From Mitsuokella sp. oral taxon 131 str. W9106 (lineage in GTDB: Bacteria; Bacillota; Negativicutes; Selenomonadales; Selenomonadaceae), in NCBI RefSeq assembly GCF_000469545.1, contig NZ_KI273060.1, positions 51,586-115,585 on the forward strand: DNA of 64,000 nt, written 5' to 3'. Shown here piece by piece: positions 16,961-24,533 of this stretch; position 1 is the first letter of the stretch, and each line of letters opens with the position of its first letter. The position numbers and the translations under genes were made by a program. The notes under the pieces were generated by a model. The model saw only the letters and a list, made by a program, of their open reading frames with translations, ran no database searches and was not told the origin of the DNA.

Positions 16961-17194
16961 AAGACGCCGCCCTATATCCGCTACCTCGGACGCATGCTTC
17001 CCGCATCCGTCTTTTCGCTCCTCGTCGTCTACTGCCTGCGCCACGTCGATATTGCCTCAGGCTCGCACGGGCTCCCCGAATGGATCGCCGTTGCGGCAAC
17101 GATCCTCCTCCATCGCGTGCGGCGCCAGATGCTGCTCTCAATTGGCGGCGGAACGCTTCTCTATATGCTTCTCGTGCAAACTCTTTTCTCTTAA
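16961..17194 (+). pseudogene. azlD: azlD (branched-chain amino acid exporter, small subunit), 5'-truncated
   Basis: From KTPPYIRYLG at 16961 to the stop at 17194 the +2 frame encodes the C-terminal two thirds of AzlD: the PPYIRYLGRMLPASVFSLLVVYCL helix and a final LLSIGGGTLLYMLLVQ helix. Normal AzlD has about 105 residues with an N-terminal helix. Here that part (about 35-40 codons) and its start codon are missing, and the fragment is joined directly to the end of azlC in a different frame. This looks like a deletion across the azlC-azlD junction. Confidence 0.8.
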
Positions 17195-17246
17195 GGTCTC
17201 GTAAGGAACCGCGGATCCCATGCAGTGCACCGTACAGATTTTCGCT

Positions 17247-17486
17247 TTATCCACATAATAATCCACAGATGTGGATAACGATTGGGGAAATCGGACGATG
17301 CGGTATCTTCTTTCCTGTTTTTTTGCCGAATCTCGATTTTGTGTATACTGTGGGAAAGAAATATTCCCATTTCTGTGGATCATGTGGATAAAAAAGTGGA
17401 TAACCCCATGCGCTAGTCGAACATTTCATCTTTTTTCCACATCTTGTGCCTTTCTTTCAAAAGCGAACCCATGCGATTGTGGATAA
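17247..17486. other. Dense DnaA-box cluster away from dnaA
   Basis: Perfect TTATCCACA sites occur at 17247-17255 (+), 17270-17278 (-), 17383-17391 (-) and 17478-17486 (-). One-mismatch or relaxed sites are at 17259-17267 (+), 17374-17382 (-), 17395-17403 (-) and 17434-17442 (+). These are eight boxes in 240 bases, a density like that around dnaA. The region between azlD and the CYTH gene (17195-17425) is otherwise non-coding and has an AT-rich stretch near 17300-17370. The last two boxes lie in the 3' end of the CYTH gene. It is about 33 kb from dnaA. Possible roles are DnaA titration, reactivation or a secondary origin element. Confidence 0.8.
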
Positions 17487-17959
17487 CGCGGCTGCGATTG
17501 GCTCCATGTCCGATAAGGAACGCGTGCGAGCTGTGAATTGTAGTACCGCGCATCCCCCGAAACCTCCTCTCCTGCCCACGGTGGCAAAGGGAAATCCACA
17601 TTCTCGTCAGACAGCTCGATCTCCGCGACGCAAAGCCCTTCATTCTCGCCAGCGAACACGTCGATCTCCCACCGAAATCCTTCGATCCGCTCGATGTAGC
17701 GCCGCTTCTCGATGATCGGAGGCGCACAGAGTGCGAGCATCGCCTCCGCATCCGCAAGCGGCACCTCGTACTCGAACTCCGCACGGCGGATCCCTTCATT
17801 TTTCCCCTTTACGGTCAGGTACCCCTTCTTTCCCTTCACGCGCACGCGCACCGTCCGCATCGGCTCACGCGACAGATAGCCCTGCGCGATGCGCACGCCT
17901 GCGCCTTTCGGCTTCCAATTTTCCCGGACGAGAAATTTGCGCTCGATCTCCACTGCCAT
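17426..17959 (-). CDS. CYTH domain protein (inorganic triphosphatase / ThTPase family)
   Basis: The product has 177 residues from ATG 17959 (AGGAGG eight bases upstream), beginning MAVEIERKFLV, the EIERKF signature of the triphosphate tunnel family. Alternating charged strands follow (VRVRVKGKKGYLTVKGK, then FEYEVPLADAEAML, then WEIDVFAGENEGLCVAEIEL), which supply the Glu/Lys/Arg tunnel residues. Bacterial members hydrolyse tripolyphosphate or other organic triphosphates using Mg or Mn; a few are adenylate cyclases. The C-terminal tail of about 30 residues after YYNSQLARVPY is basic, Gln-rich and unlike the family; its DNA overlaps the DnaA-box cluster. The gene is divergent from the LCP gene. 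Confidence 0.88.
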   Translation of the reverse strand: MAVEIERKFLVRENWKPKGAGVRIAQGYLSREPMRTVRVRVKGKKGYLTVKGKNEGIRRAEFEYEVPLADAEAMLALCAPPIIEKRRYIERIEGFRWEIDVFAGENEGLCVAEIELSDENVDFPLPPWAGEEVSGDARYYNSQLARVPYRTWSQSQPRYPQSHGFAFERKAQDVEKR

Positions 17960-18135
17960 GTCGATATCCTCCTTGTCTTTTTTCCCTACCATACCATGCG
18001 GCAAAAGCACGCGCAACGTTCTCCTGCCGATTTTCAGAAATGCGCGGTAGAGTGGTATAGTTTCAGGGATAATATGTGCTCTGTTTCTCTTTTTGAGACG
18101 GGCGTTCACGACTTTATATTCGATGAAAAGAAGGT

Positions 18136-19425
18136 ATGAACTTGCAGAACCAACCGATCCCGCCGCGCCCGAAAAAAAAGAAACGGCGTATATGGCCGTG
18201 GGTGCTCGCCGTCCTCGCATTTCTCATCGCGGCGGCCGCGGGTGCTCTCTTTGCATCCTCAGGGCTCCTCGACAAGCCGAAAGATGACGTCGTCGAGGAT
18301 GGGCTTCTCACGGCGCGCGACAAGACGACGATCATGATCATGGGCGTCGACGAACGCGACGACGACGTCGGGCGCAGCGATACGCTCATGGTCGCCACGA
18401 TCGACCCGAAGAAAAATCAGGCGGCGCTGCTCTCCATCCCGCGCGATACGCGCGTCAAGATCAAGGGCAATGGCTGGGACAAGATCAATGCCGCATACGC
18501 CTACGGCGGCGAGAAACTCACGCAGCGCACCGTCGAGGACTTCCTCGGCGTCAACATGGATCACTACATCATCATCAATCCGAAGTCGTTCCAAAAGATC
18601 ATCGACGCAATCGGCGGCATCGACATCGACGTCGAGAAGCGCATGTACTACGAAGACCCATGGGATGACGACGGAGGGCTCCTCATCGACCTGAAGCCCG
18701 GCATGCAGCACATGGACGGCAAGACAGCCGTCACTTACGTGCGCTTCCGCGATGAGGAAGGCGACATCGGGCGCATACGCCGCCAGCAGAAGTTCATGAA
18801 AGCGTGCATGGACAAGCTCGTTTCCCCGTCCATCATCCTGAAGCTGCCGACCGTCATCAGCGAGATCATGGACTCCGTCAAGACCGATCTCAACGTCCGC
18901 CAGCTCCTTGAGTTCGCAGGATCGCTCAAGGAATCGCAGAAGAACGGGCTCAAGACCGAGATGGTTCCGGGGCGCCCGCTCTACATCGACGGCATCAGCT
19001 ATTGGATCCCGGATCTCAAGGAACTCCGCACGGCGCTCGCCGATACGCTTGGCATCACGCTGAGTGCGTCCGACCGTTCGCGCATGGACCAGCAGGAATC
19101 CGAGTACAAGAAGTCCATCCCGGCGAATGCAAAGGAAGTGCCCGCAAGCGACACCTCGATCGGCAAGGCACATACGACGAGCCACTTGAAGCAGGACAGA
19201 AATGCAAAAGGCCGCGACAGGGACGCAAAGGACACGAATACGAAAAAAGGGGGAAAGGACAGCAAGGATGCGAAAGGCTCCAATTCCTCCTCCGACGCAC
19301 CTGAGAAAACGCGTGATATGCGCCATGAGAATGACGCTTCGAACGCCTCCGATGATACATCCGGCACACCGGCAAGCACGGGTCCTGTTCCGACGCGCGA
19401 CAGCGCAGGTGGAAAATCGCGGTAA
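18136..19425 (+). CDS. LytR-CpsA-Psr (LCP) family cell-wall glycopolymer transferase
   Basis: A 429-residue protein: a basic, proline/lysine-rich cytoplasmic tail (about 1-18), one membrane anchor (about 19-42), then an extracellular LCP domain (about 60-290). The LCP motifs are IMIMGVDERDDDVGRSDTLM, LLSIPRDTRV, a YIIINPKSF segment and DIGRIRRQQKF, whose Arg and Asp residues bind the pyrophosphate-lipid donor. LCP proteins attach polymers from undecaprenyl carriers to peptidoglycan or the envelope. The last ~110 residues are low complexity, rich in Lys, Asp, Ser and Thr, probably a flexible periplasmic tail. The gene is single, divergent from the CYTH gene, and ends at a terminator. Confidence 0.9.
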   Translation: MNLQNQPIPPRPKKKKRRIWPWVLAVLAFLIAAAAGALFASSGLLDKPKDDVVEDGLLTARDKTTIMIMGVDERDDDVGRSDTLMVATIDPKKNQAALLSIPRDTRVKIKGNGWDKINAAYAYGGEKLTQRTVEDFLGVNMDHYIIINPKSFQKIIDAIGGIDIDVEKRMYYEDPWDDDGGLLIDLKPGMQHMDGKTAVTYVRFRDEEGDIGRIRRQQKFMKACMDKLVSPSIILKLPTVISEIMDSVKTDLNVRQLLEFAGSLKESQKNGLKTEMVPGRPLYIDGISYWIPDLKELRTALADTLGITLSASDRSRMDQQESEYKKSIPANAKEVPASDTSIGKAHTTSHLKQDRNAKGRDRDAKDTNTKKGGKDSKDAKGSNSSSDAPEKTRDMRHENDASNASDDTSGTPASTGPVPTRDSAGGKSR

Positions 19426-19433
19426 AACAAACG

Positions 19434-19466
19434 AGCAGCCTTCCCCTTCGGGAGGCTGCTTTTTTC
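19434..19466 (+). terminator. Terminator after the LCP gene
   Basis: Stem formed by AGCAGCCTTCCC (19434-19445) and GGGAGGCTGCT (19450-19460), followed by T6, nine bases after the LCP stop. Confidence 0.85.
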
Positions 19467-19520
19467 TTACAATAACAGAATAGGATGCCGGAACAAATGC
19501 TGCCCACTTGCTCCTTTCCA

Positions 19521-20084
19521 TCATCCTTTCGTTTTCTTGCCTTGCATCTGCTCATAGTCCGTCACGCCGCGCGCGATGGCACGGGCGAAGTCGTCCTGCC
19601 TGCTGCTCAGCAGCTCCGCATCCTCCTCGTTGCTGATAAAGGCAAGCTCGACGAGGACGGCGGGCATGTCCGTATGGCTCAGCACGTAGAGCCCGTTCAC
19701 GCCGGGCGTCCGCACCTTTAGCCCGCGGTTTGCCGTGCCGAGTGCGTCGGTGATCTGTGCGAGGATGCAGCCACCGAGCTTTTCACCCTCCGCCGATCCG
19801 GGGTAGATGCAGACTTCTGTCCCCTGCGCGGCGGGGCTTGCGGCGTTGCAATGGATGCTGACAAACACGTCCGCGCCGCTCTCGTTCGCCGCGTCTGTGA
19901 TGGCGGCAAGGCTGTCGTCCTGCAAGTTGCCGACGACCGTGACGCCTGCCTCCTTTAGATAGCCTTCTGCAAGGTCTGCGACGGCCTTTGCCACGTCGCA
20001 CTCCCGCAGCCCCGTTTCGGCGTTCACCGCGCCGGGGTCGGGGTTCCCGTCCGGCGCATGGCCGGGGTTCAGGAATACGTTCAT
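19521..20084 (-). CDS. N-acetylmuramoyl-L-alanine amidase (Amidase_3), phage-endolysin type
   Basis: A 187-residue product consisting almost solely of an Amidase_3 domain. Zinc ligands are H9 (NPGHAPDG), E28 and H78 (VSIHCNAA); the catalytic Glu is E146 (VLVELAFISN). It cleaves the MurNAc-L-Ala bond of peptidoglycan. There is no signal peptide or cell-wall-binding domain, which fits a holin-dependent phage endolysin better than a housekeeping CwlD-type enzyme. Two small membrane-type genes lie directly upstream with overlapping stop/start codons, the layout of a phage lysis cassette, although no other phage genes are near. Confidence 0.87.
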   Translation of the reverse strand: MNVFLNPGHAPDGNPDPGAVNAETGLRECDVAKAVADLAEGYLKEAGVTVVGNLQDDSLAAITDAANESGADVFVSIHCNAASPAAQGTEVCIYPGSAEGEKLGGCILAQITDALGTANRGLKVRTPGVNGLYVLSHTDMPAVLVELAFISNEEDAELLSSRQDDFARAIARGVTDYEQMQGKKTKG

Positions 20085-20242
20085 TTCGATCCTTCCTTTC
20101 TTGTCTCTGCGAGCTTCCCGCGCCCGATGTAGCCGATCAGCCCGGACGCGATGCTCATGCTAAGTTCGTTCGTGCCGTTGTGGATCGCAAGCAGGAGGGC
20201 AATGACCAGCCCGATGCTCACGATGGTCTCGGCGTTCAGCAC
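20081..20242 (-). CDS. Small membrane protein of the lysis cassette (holin-like candidate)
   Basis: The 53-codon frame from GTG 20242 runs to a TGA that overlaps the amidase ATG (ATGA, 20081-20084). The predicted product VLNAETIVSIGLVIALLLAI continues with NGTNELSMSIASGLIGYIGR and a charged tail. It has one or two hydrophobic segments, as expected for a small phage membrane protein. Its start overlaps the stop of the upstream gene, so translation is probably coupled. The short length keeps confidence moderate. Evidence for a real gene is the frame's fit exactly between two phage-type genes. Confidence 0.6.
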   Translation of the reverse strand: MLNAETIVSIGLVIALLLAIHNGTNELSMSIASGLIGYIGRGKLAETRKEGSK

Positions 20243-20640
20243 GCCTTGCAATCCGCTCGCCTTCCTTCCTTTTCAAACGGCAGGTCGAGCACCTCTTTCA
20301 GTGCGTGCGTCGCCGTGCCGTTCCCGCCGAGGTCGTGATAGGCCTCGTACATCTTGCTGATGTTGTCCTTCTGCGCCGCATTGGCGCAGCCCTGCACGTG
20401 GAAGTGGATCGCGGACTGCACGATGCGGTCCCTTAGCACCGCGAGCACGCCCTTTCGGAGCGCGTCGTACTCACGCGCCTGCCTTGCCAGCGCATCCTGC
20501 CGCTCGCGTTCCCGCTCCCGTGCTTCTTCCATGCGCCGCTTGTCCTGCTCCTGCAAGCGGTAGAGCAGGTAGGCGCATATCGTCGATGTGCTCACAGATA
20601 CAAGCGTCAGCAGGATCTGCGTCATGACGTCCAAGTCCAT
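20236..20640 (-). CDS. Phage-type membrane-anchored coiled-coil protein of the lysis cassette
   Basis: The product has 134 residues from ATG 20640 (GGGAG about ten bases upstream; an earlier ATG at 20676 would add 12 residues). An N-terminal hydrophobic helix (MTQILLTLVSVSTSTICAYL, about 6-25) is followed by a highly charged Glu/Arg coiled coil (about 27-60). A conserved-looking tail has AVLRDRIVQSAIHFHVQG and YEAYHDLGGNGTATHAL. Proteins with this layout are common just upstream of endolysins in Firmicute prophages; their role (holin partner or lysis regulator) is not established. Its stop overlaps the start of the next small gene. Confidence 0.65.
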   Translation of the reverse strand: MDLDVMTQILLTLVSVSTSTICAYLLYRLQEQDKRRMEEARERERERQDALARQAREYDALRKGVLAVLRDRIVQSAIHFHVQGCANAAQKDNISKMYEAYHDLGGNGTATHALKEVLDLPFEKEGRRADCKAC

Positions 20641-20902
20641 CCCTTGCTCGCTCCCTTTCGTGTTTCGCACAGCCATTTTCCGTCTTGTCCCAATGCCTGC
20701 CGTGCGTCATGTGTGCCATGCTTTTCCTTTTCTTTTATGCCTTTCTATCTTTATACGTTGCGGCATGCCTCTTTCCGCAAGGCGCCAGAATGCAATTCGT
20801 TCCTTCTTGCGTCGTCCAATCCCCCAAAGCAAAAACGCTTTAAGTCGAACGTTCGGGAGCCGTACAGCCTACACGCACCGTGCGTCCATCATAAATTTAT
20901 AC

Positions 20903-20930
20903 TTGTCTTTTTGGAATAACATACTATAAT
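20903..20930 (+). promoter_or_regulatory. Promoter of the malic enzyme gene
   Basis: TTGTCT (20903-20908), a 16-base spacer and perfect TATAAT (20925-20930), 57 bases before the start codon. The remainder of the 347-base gap 20641-20987 shows no convincing gene; it separates the phage-type cassette from malic enzyme. Confidence 0.7.
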
Positions 20931-20987
20931 AAAAACCATGACATTACGAAAGCATTTTGCCTTTAGTCAGCGAAAGGAAGATCTCAG

Positions 20988-22232
20988 ATGAGCACGGTAA
21001 ACGAAAAAGCACTCGAACTCCACAAGAGCCATCACGGCAAGATTGCCATGATGAGCACGGTTCCCCTCGAAAAGGGCGAAGACCTCACGCTCGCCTATAC
21101 GCCGGGCGTCGCGGCACCCTGCCTTGCGATCAAAGACGACTACGACAAGATCTATGAATACACTTCGAAGGGCAATACCGTCGCCGTCGTGACGAACGGC
21201 TCCGCCGTCCTCGGCCTCGGCAACATCGGCGCAGGCGCAGGGCTGCCCGTCATGGAAGGCAAGTCGATCCTCTTCAAGGGATTTGCAGGCGTCGACTCTG
21301 TCCCCATCTGCCTCGACACGCAGTCGGTCGATGAGATCGTCCGCGCCGTCGAGCTCATGGCGCCGACATTCGGCGGCATCAACCTCGAAGACATCAAGGC
21401 ACCGCAGTGCTTCGACATCGAAACCAGACTGAAACAGTCGCTCGACATCCCCGTATTCCACGACGACCAGCACGGCACGGCCATCGTCGTCGTCTCCGCG
21501 CTCATCAACGCATTCAAGATCACGGGCAAGACCTTTGCGGGCTCGAAGTTCGTCATCAATGGCGCGGGTGCGGCAGGGCAGGCAATCACGCGCCTCATCT
21601 GCAGCATGGGCGGGCACAGCATCATCCTCTGCGACTCGAAGGGCGCCATTTACGCAGGCCGCCCCAATGGCATGAACCCCTACAAGGACGACATCGCGAA
21701 GGTCACGAATCCATCCCATGAAAAAGGCCATCTCGCCGACGTCATCAAAGGCGCGGACGTCTTCATCGGCGTCTCCGCCGCAGGCTGCGTATCAAAGGAC
21801 ATGGTGCGCGCGATGGCAAAGGATCCGATTGTCATGGCCATGGCGAACCCCGTCCCGGAGATCCTGCCAGACGAGGCGAAGGCGGCCGGCGCGCGCGTCG
21901 TCTGCACGGGACGATCCGACTTCCCGAACCAAGTCAACAACCTCCTCGCATTCCCCGGCATCTTCCGCGGCGCGCTCGACGTCCGCGCGAAGGAAATCAA
22001 CGAGGCGATGAAGATCGCGGCGGCAAAAGCGATCGCAGCGCTTATCCGCGATGCAGAGCGTGACGAAGAGCACGTCATCGCAAGCCCGTTCGACCCGCGC
22101 GTCGCACCCGACGTCGCCGCCGCCGTCGCGAAGGCTGCACGCGATACGGGTGTCGCCCGCGTCAAGAACGTCACGCCGGAAGAAGTCGCCGAACACACGC
22201 GCAAGTTAATCGAAGAAATCCACAAAGCATGA
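20988..22232 (+). CDS. Malic enzyme (malate dehydrogenase, oxaloacetate-decarboxylating)
   Basis: A 414-residue short bacterial malic enzyme. LAYTPGVAAPC carries the catalytic Tyr, NLEDIKAPQCF and FHDDQHGTA carry the metal-binding Glu/Asp residues, and INGAGAAGQAI is the NAD(P)-binding loop. TGRSDFPNQVNN and a short C-terminal helix domain finish the family pattern. It converts malate to pyruvate and CO2 with reduction of NAD(P). In anaerobes that interconvert fumarate, malate and pyruvate it links C4 acids to pyruvate. It has its own promoter and terminator and is monocistronic. Cofactor preference cannot be read safely. Confidence 0.94.
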   Translation: MSTVNEKALELHKSHHGKIAMMSTVPLEKGEDLTLAYTPGVAAPCLAIKDDYDKIYEYTSKGNTVAVVTNGSAVLGLGNIGAGAGLPVMEGKSILFKGFAGVDSVPICLDTQSVDEIVRAVELMAPTFGGINLEDIKAPQCFDIETRLKQSLDIPVFHDDQHGTAIVVVSALINAFKITGKTFAGSKFVINGAGAAGQAITRLICSMGGHSIILCDSKGAIYAGRPNGMNPYKDDIAKVTNPSHEKGHLADVIKGADVFIGVSAAGCVSKDMVRAMAKDPIVMAMANPVPEILPDEAKAAGARVVCTGRSDFPNQVNNLLAFPGIFRGALDVRAKEINEAMKIAAAKAIAALIRDAERDEEHVIASPFDPRVAPDVAAAVAKAARDTGVARVKNVTPEEVAEHTRKLIEEIHKA

Positions 22233-22244
22233 TCGTATCCAACC

Positions 22245-22287
22245 AAAAGACCGCACATGGATGAACCCTCCCTGTGTGGTCTTTTTC
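22245..22287 (+). terminator. Terminator after malic enzyme
   Basis: Arms AAAAGACCGCACA (22245-22257) and TGTGTGGTCTTTT (22273-22285), one mismatch, followed by TTC-rich sequence, 12 bases after the stop. Confidence 0.85.
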
Positions 22288-22382
22288 TTTCTCTGCCTTC
22301 TCCAGTATGGTGGACGCCATGGAGCACCGCGTGAATGATTGCGCTGCCGTCATGGTGTTTTTGGATGCAATTAGGATGCCAC

Positions 22383-23030
22383 TCATGACCTGGACGACTC
22401 GTCCGAGGTTCCCCCAATGTAGCTGTAAAGCGTGTACTTCGAGATCCCAAAAAATTGGGAGATCTTGTCCCCGGACTTTGTGATAAGCAGGGCACCGCGC
22501 TCATTTAGGAAGTGAATGGCACGAATTTTATCTTCGCGTGTCATCAGCGGAACGGGCTTGCCGACGAGACGTACGGAATCTTCGAGCAAGTCGTCGAGGA
22601 GCTCCGTGACGTTTTGCGGTATGCTTCGATCCTCGCTCTTCTGAGACATGACGGAGATGAGAGGCGCAAGCGCACTGCTGGCGAGAGAAAGCTCTGTGAT
22701 GTCGAAGTTCAGGCAGAAGAGCGCGATGATCGTTTCGTTTTCATCACGCAGGTAGATGGTCGTCGATTTGAGAATGCGGCCGTTCTTGCCCTTCGTGAGG
22801 TAACTGCCCTCTGTGTGCATCTTTCCGGGCTGTCCGCTGAGGGCGTCGAGCACGGCCATCGACGGTCCATCGCCGACCTTGCGTCCAGAGACGTGACCGT
22901 TCTCGATGGCAACAATGGAGTGATCCACATCGGAAAGATCGTGTATGACAACCTCACAGTTCGGCCCGAATTGCTGGGCGATACCGCAGGCGATTCGTTT
23001 CAGGCAGGCGAGGAGTGGCCCGTTCATCAT
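22383..23030 (-). CDS. YheO-type PAS/HTH transcriptional regulator
   Basis: A 215-residue protein. The N-terminal YheO-like PAS domain (about 10-120) has GPNCEVVIHDLSDVDHSIVAIENGHVSGR and the typical SYLTKGKNGRILKSTTIYLRD. The C-terminal winged/HTH domain (about 165-205) has IRAIHFLNERGALLITKSGDKISQFFGISKYTLYSYI. YheO/DauR proteins control amino-acid or ureide catabolism in several bacteria. It lies directly after the hydantoinase on the same strand, with AGGAGG before ATG 23030, but behind a terminator-like hairpin. I infer that it senses the substrate or an intermediate of the operon and controls the ygeX promoter. Confidence 0.85.
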   Translation of the reverse strand: MMNGPLLACLKRIACGIAQQFGPNCEVVIHDLSDVDHSIVAIENGHVSGRKVGDGPSMAVLDALSGQPGKMHTEGSYLTKGKNGRILKSTTIYLRDENETIIALFCLNFDITELSLASSALAPLISVMSQKSEDRSIPQNVTELLDDLLEDSVRLVGKPVPLMTREDKIRAIHFLNERGALLITKSGDKISQFFGISKYTLYSYIGGTSDESSRS

Positions 23031-23056
23031 GCTGTCAAACCTCCTTCTTCATTCCA

Positions 23057-23101
23057 AAAAGAAAGGGAAGCCGCCTCCCTATAAAATGGAAGCAGCTTCC
23101 C
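23057..23101 (-). terminator. Terminator/attenuator between hydantoinase and the PAS/HTH gene
   Basis: GGGAAGC (23065-23071) pairs with GCTTCCC (23095-23101) with further inner pairing; on the minus strand TTTCTTTTT follows. It is 28 bases after the hydantoinase stop. A hairpin with the same ends and the same 37-base length lies at 26025-26061 in the next larger gap of this operon. Confidence 0.7.
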
Positions 23102-23129
23102 TTATCATAGCATCTTTCCCAAAAGGAAA

Positions 23130-24533
23130 TCAAGATCGGAATCGGACAATCTCCTCGTACGGAACCGTGCGCTTGCGTTGGAGGAACTGCCCATATCCGC
23201 GCGCTCCGCAGAATGTGCCCTCCCGTGCGATGACCTCGCCGCGCAGCATGGTGAGGGCGATTGACGCGCGTACGGACATGCCCTCGTACGGACTCCACCC
23301 ACAGGCACTGTGAAGAGCACGCGCAGTGAGCGTATGCTCCCGCTGTGGGTCGATCAGGACGATATCCGCATCGCTTCCCGGAAGGAGCGTCCCTTTCCTA
23401 GGATAAAGACCGAAGATCTTTGCCGCATTCGTGCTGGTCACGCGGACGAAATCGGGAAGGGAGATGCGTCCTGCGAGCACTCCATCGCTGAAGAGAAGCG
23501 GCATACGCTCCTCAACGCCAGGCGTGCCACCCGGACAGTCGCGGAAGTCCTTGGCATGGGCACGCTTTTCATCGGGCATAAAGGGGCAGTGGTCGGTCGC
23601 GACGACTTGGATATCGCCGCTATGCAGCCCCTGCCAAAGTGCCGCGCAATCCCCCGCCTTGCGGAGCGGCGGCGCCATGATGTACTGGATGGCGTCATCG
23701 GCATTTCCTCGTAATTTGTCCTCCGTGAGTGTGAGGTACTGGGTGCAAGTCTCAGCGTAGGCGTTGCGTTGTCCCTCCTGCCGCGCAAGGCGAAGCTGAT
23801 CGAGGCTCTCATGTGCCGACAGATGGACGATGTAGGCAGGTGCATCGCCTGCCGCCCGTGCGACAGAGAGCAGCATATTGACGCTCATCGCCTCGGCAAT
23901 GTTGGGGCGTGTCCGCGCATGTTCGATGGGAGCCCGTTCGCCTGAGCCGAGTTCCTTGCGAAGCGTGTTCGTGATGACGTCATTCTCACAATGGACGGCG
24001 AGGAGTCCTGCGCGCTCTCGCATCACGCGCAGGACAGGCATGAGCCACGCCTCCGTCAGGGGGAAGCCGTAGGTCGTGTACGCCTTGAAGCTGGGGAATC
24101 CCGCGTCGATCAATCCTCCGAGCTCGTCGAGGATGTCCATGTCCACATGCTGCAGCACGCCGTGGAAGCTGTAGTCAATCGGGCAATCCTTCGCGAGATC
24201 CCAATAGGCATCGATAGGTTGGCGGAGCGTGCAGCCGGGCGGACCGAACGCGATGTGGTCGATGATGGTCGTCGTGCCGCCGCAGGCCGCCGCGATGCCG
24301 CCCGTGAGGAAGGTATCGCATGCCCTGTGATGGGGGGATTGCTGGAGATCCATGTGGGTGTGCGGGTCAATGCCGCCCGGCACGACAACCATGCCGCAGG
24401 CATCGATGGAAAAATCGTCCCCGACATCCAGCTTTTCGGCGATTTCCGTGATAACGCCATTCTCAACGGCAAGGTCGAGATGCATGGGATCACTCGGCAG
24501 ACAGACGAGCCCGCCTTTGATGACTGTCCTCAT
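23130..24533 (-). CDS. hyuA: Dihydropyrimidinase/D-hydantoinase-family cyclic amidohydrolase (HyuA-like)
   Basis: A 467-residue cyclic amidohydrolase with a complete binuclear zinc site: DPHTHMD (H58, H60), carbamylated Lys in FPSFKAYTT (K150), H181 (AVHCEN), H237 (IVHLSAHES) and D314 (VATDHCP). Such enzymes hydrolyse the ring of hydantoins, dihydropyrimidines or allantoin-like ureides to a carbamoyl amino acid. It overlaps the NCS1 transporter gene by four bases. Together with ygeW, ygeY, ygeX and carbamate kinase it matches the hyuA of the E. coli yge/yqe ureide cluster. The exact ring substrate is unknown. Confidence 0.9.
   Translation of the reverse strand: MRTVIKGGLVCLPSDPMHLDLAVENGVITEIAEKLDVGDDFSIDACGMVVVPGGIDPHTHMDLQQSPHHRACDTFLTGGIAAACGGTTTIIDHIAFGPPGCTLRQPIDAYWDLAKDCPIDYSFHGVLQHVDMDILDELGGLIDAGFPSFKAYTTYGFPLTEAWLMPVLRVMRERAGLLAVHCENDVITNTLRKELGSGERAPIEHARTRPNIAEAMSVNMLLSVARAAGDAPAYIVHLSAHESLDQLRLARQEGQRNAYAETCTQYLTLTEDKLRGNADDAIQYIMAPPLRKAGDCAALWQGLHSGDIQVVATDHCPFMPDEKRAHAKDFRDCPGGTPGVEERMPLLFSDGVLAGRISLPDFVRVTSTNAAKIFGLYPRKGTLLPGSDADIVLIDPQREHTLTARALHSACGWSPYEGMSVRASIALTMLRGEVIAREGTFCGARGYGQFLQRKRTVPYEEIVRFRS

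Noticed and set aside
17138..17383. Minus-strand 81-codon frame through the DnaA-box cluster
   Set aside because: No ribosome site; it runs through box repeats and the azlD remnant.
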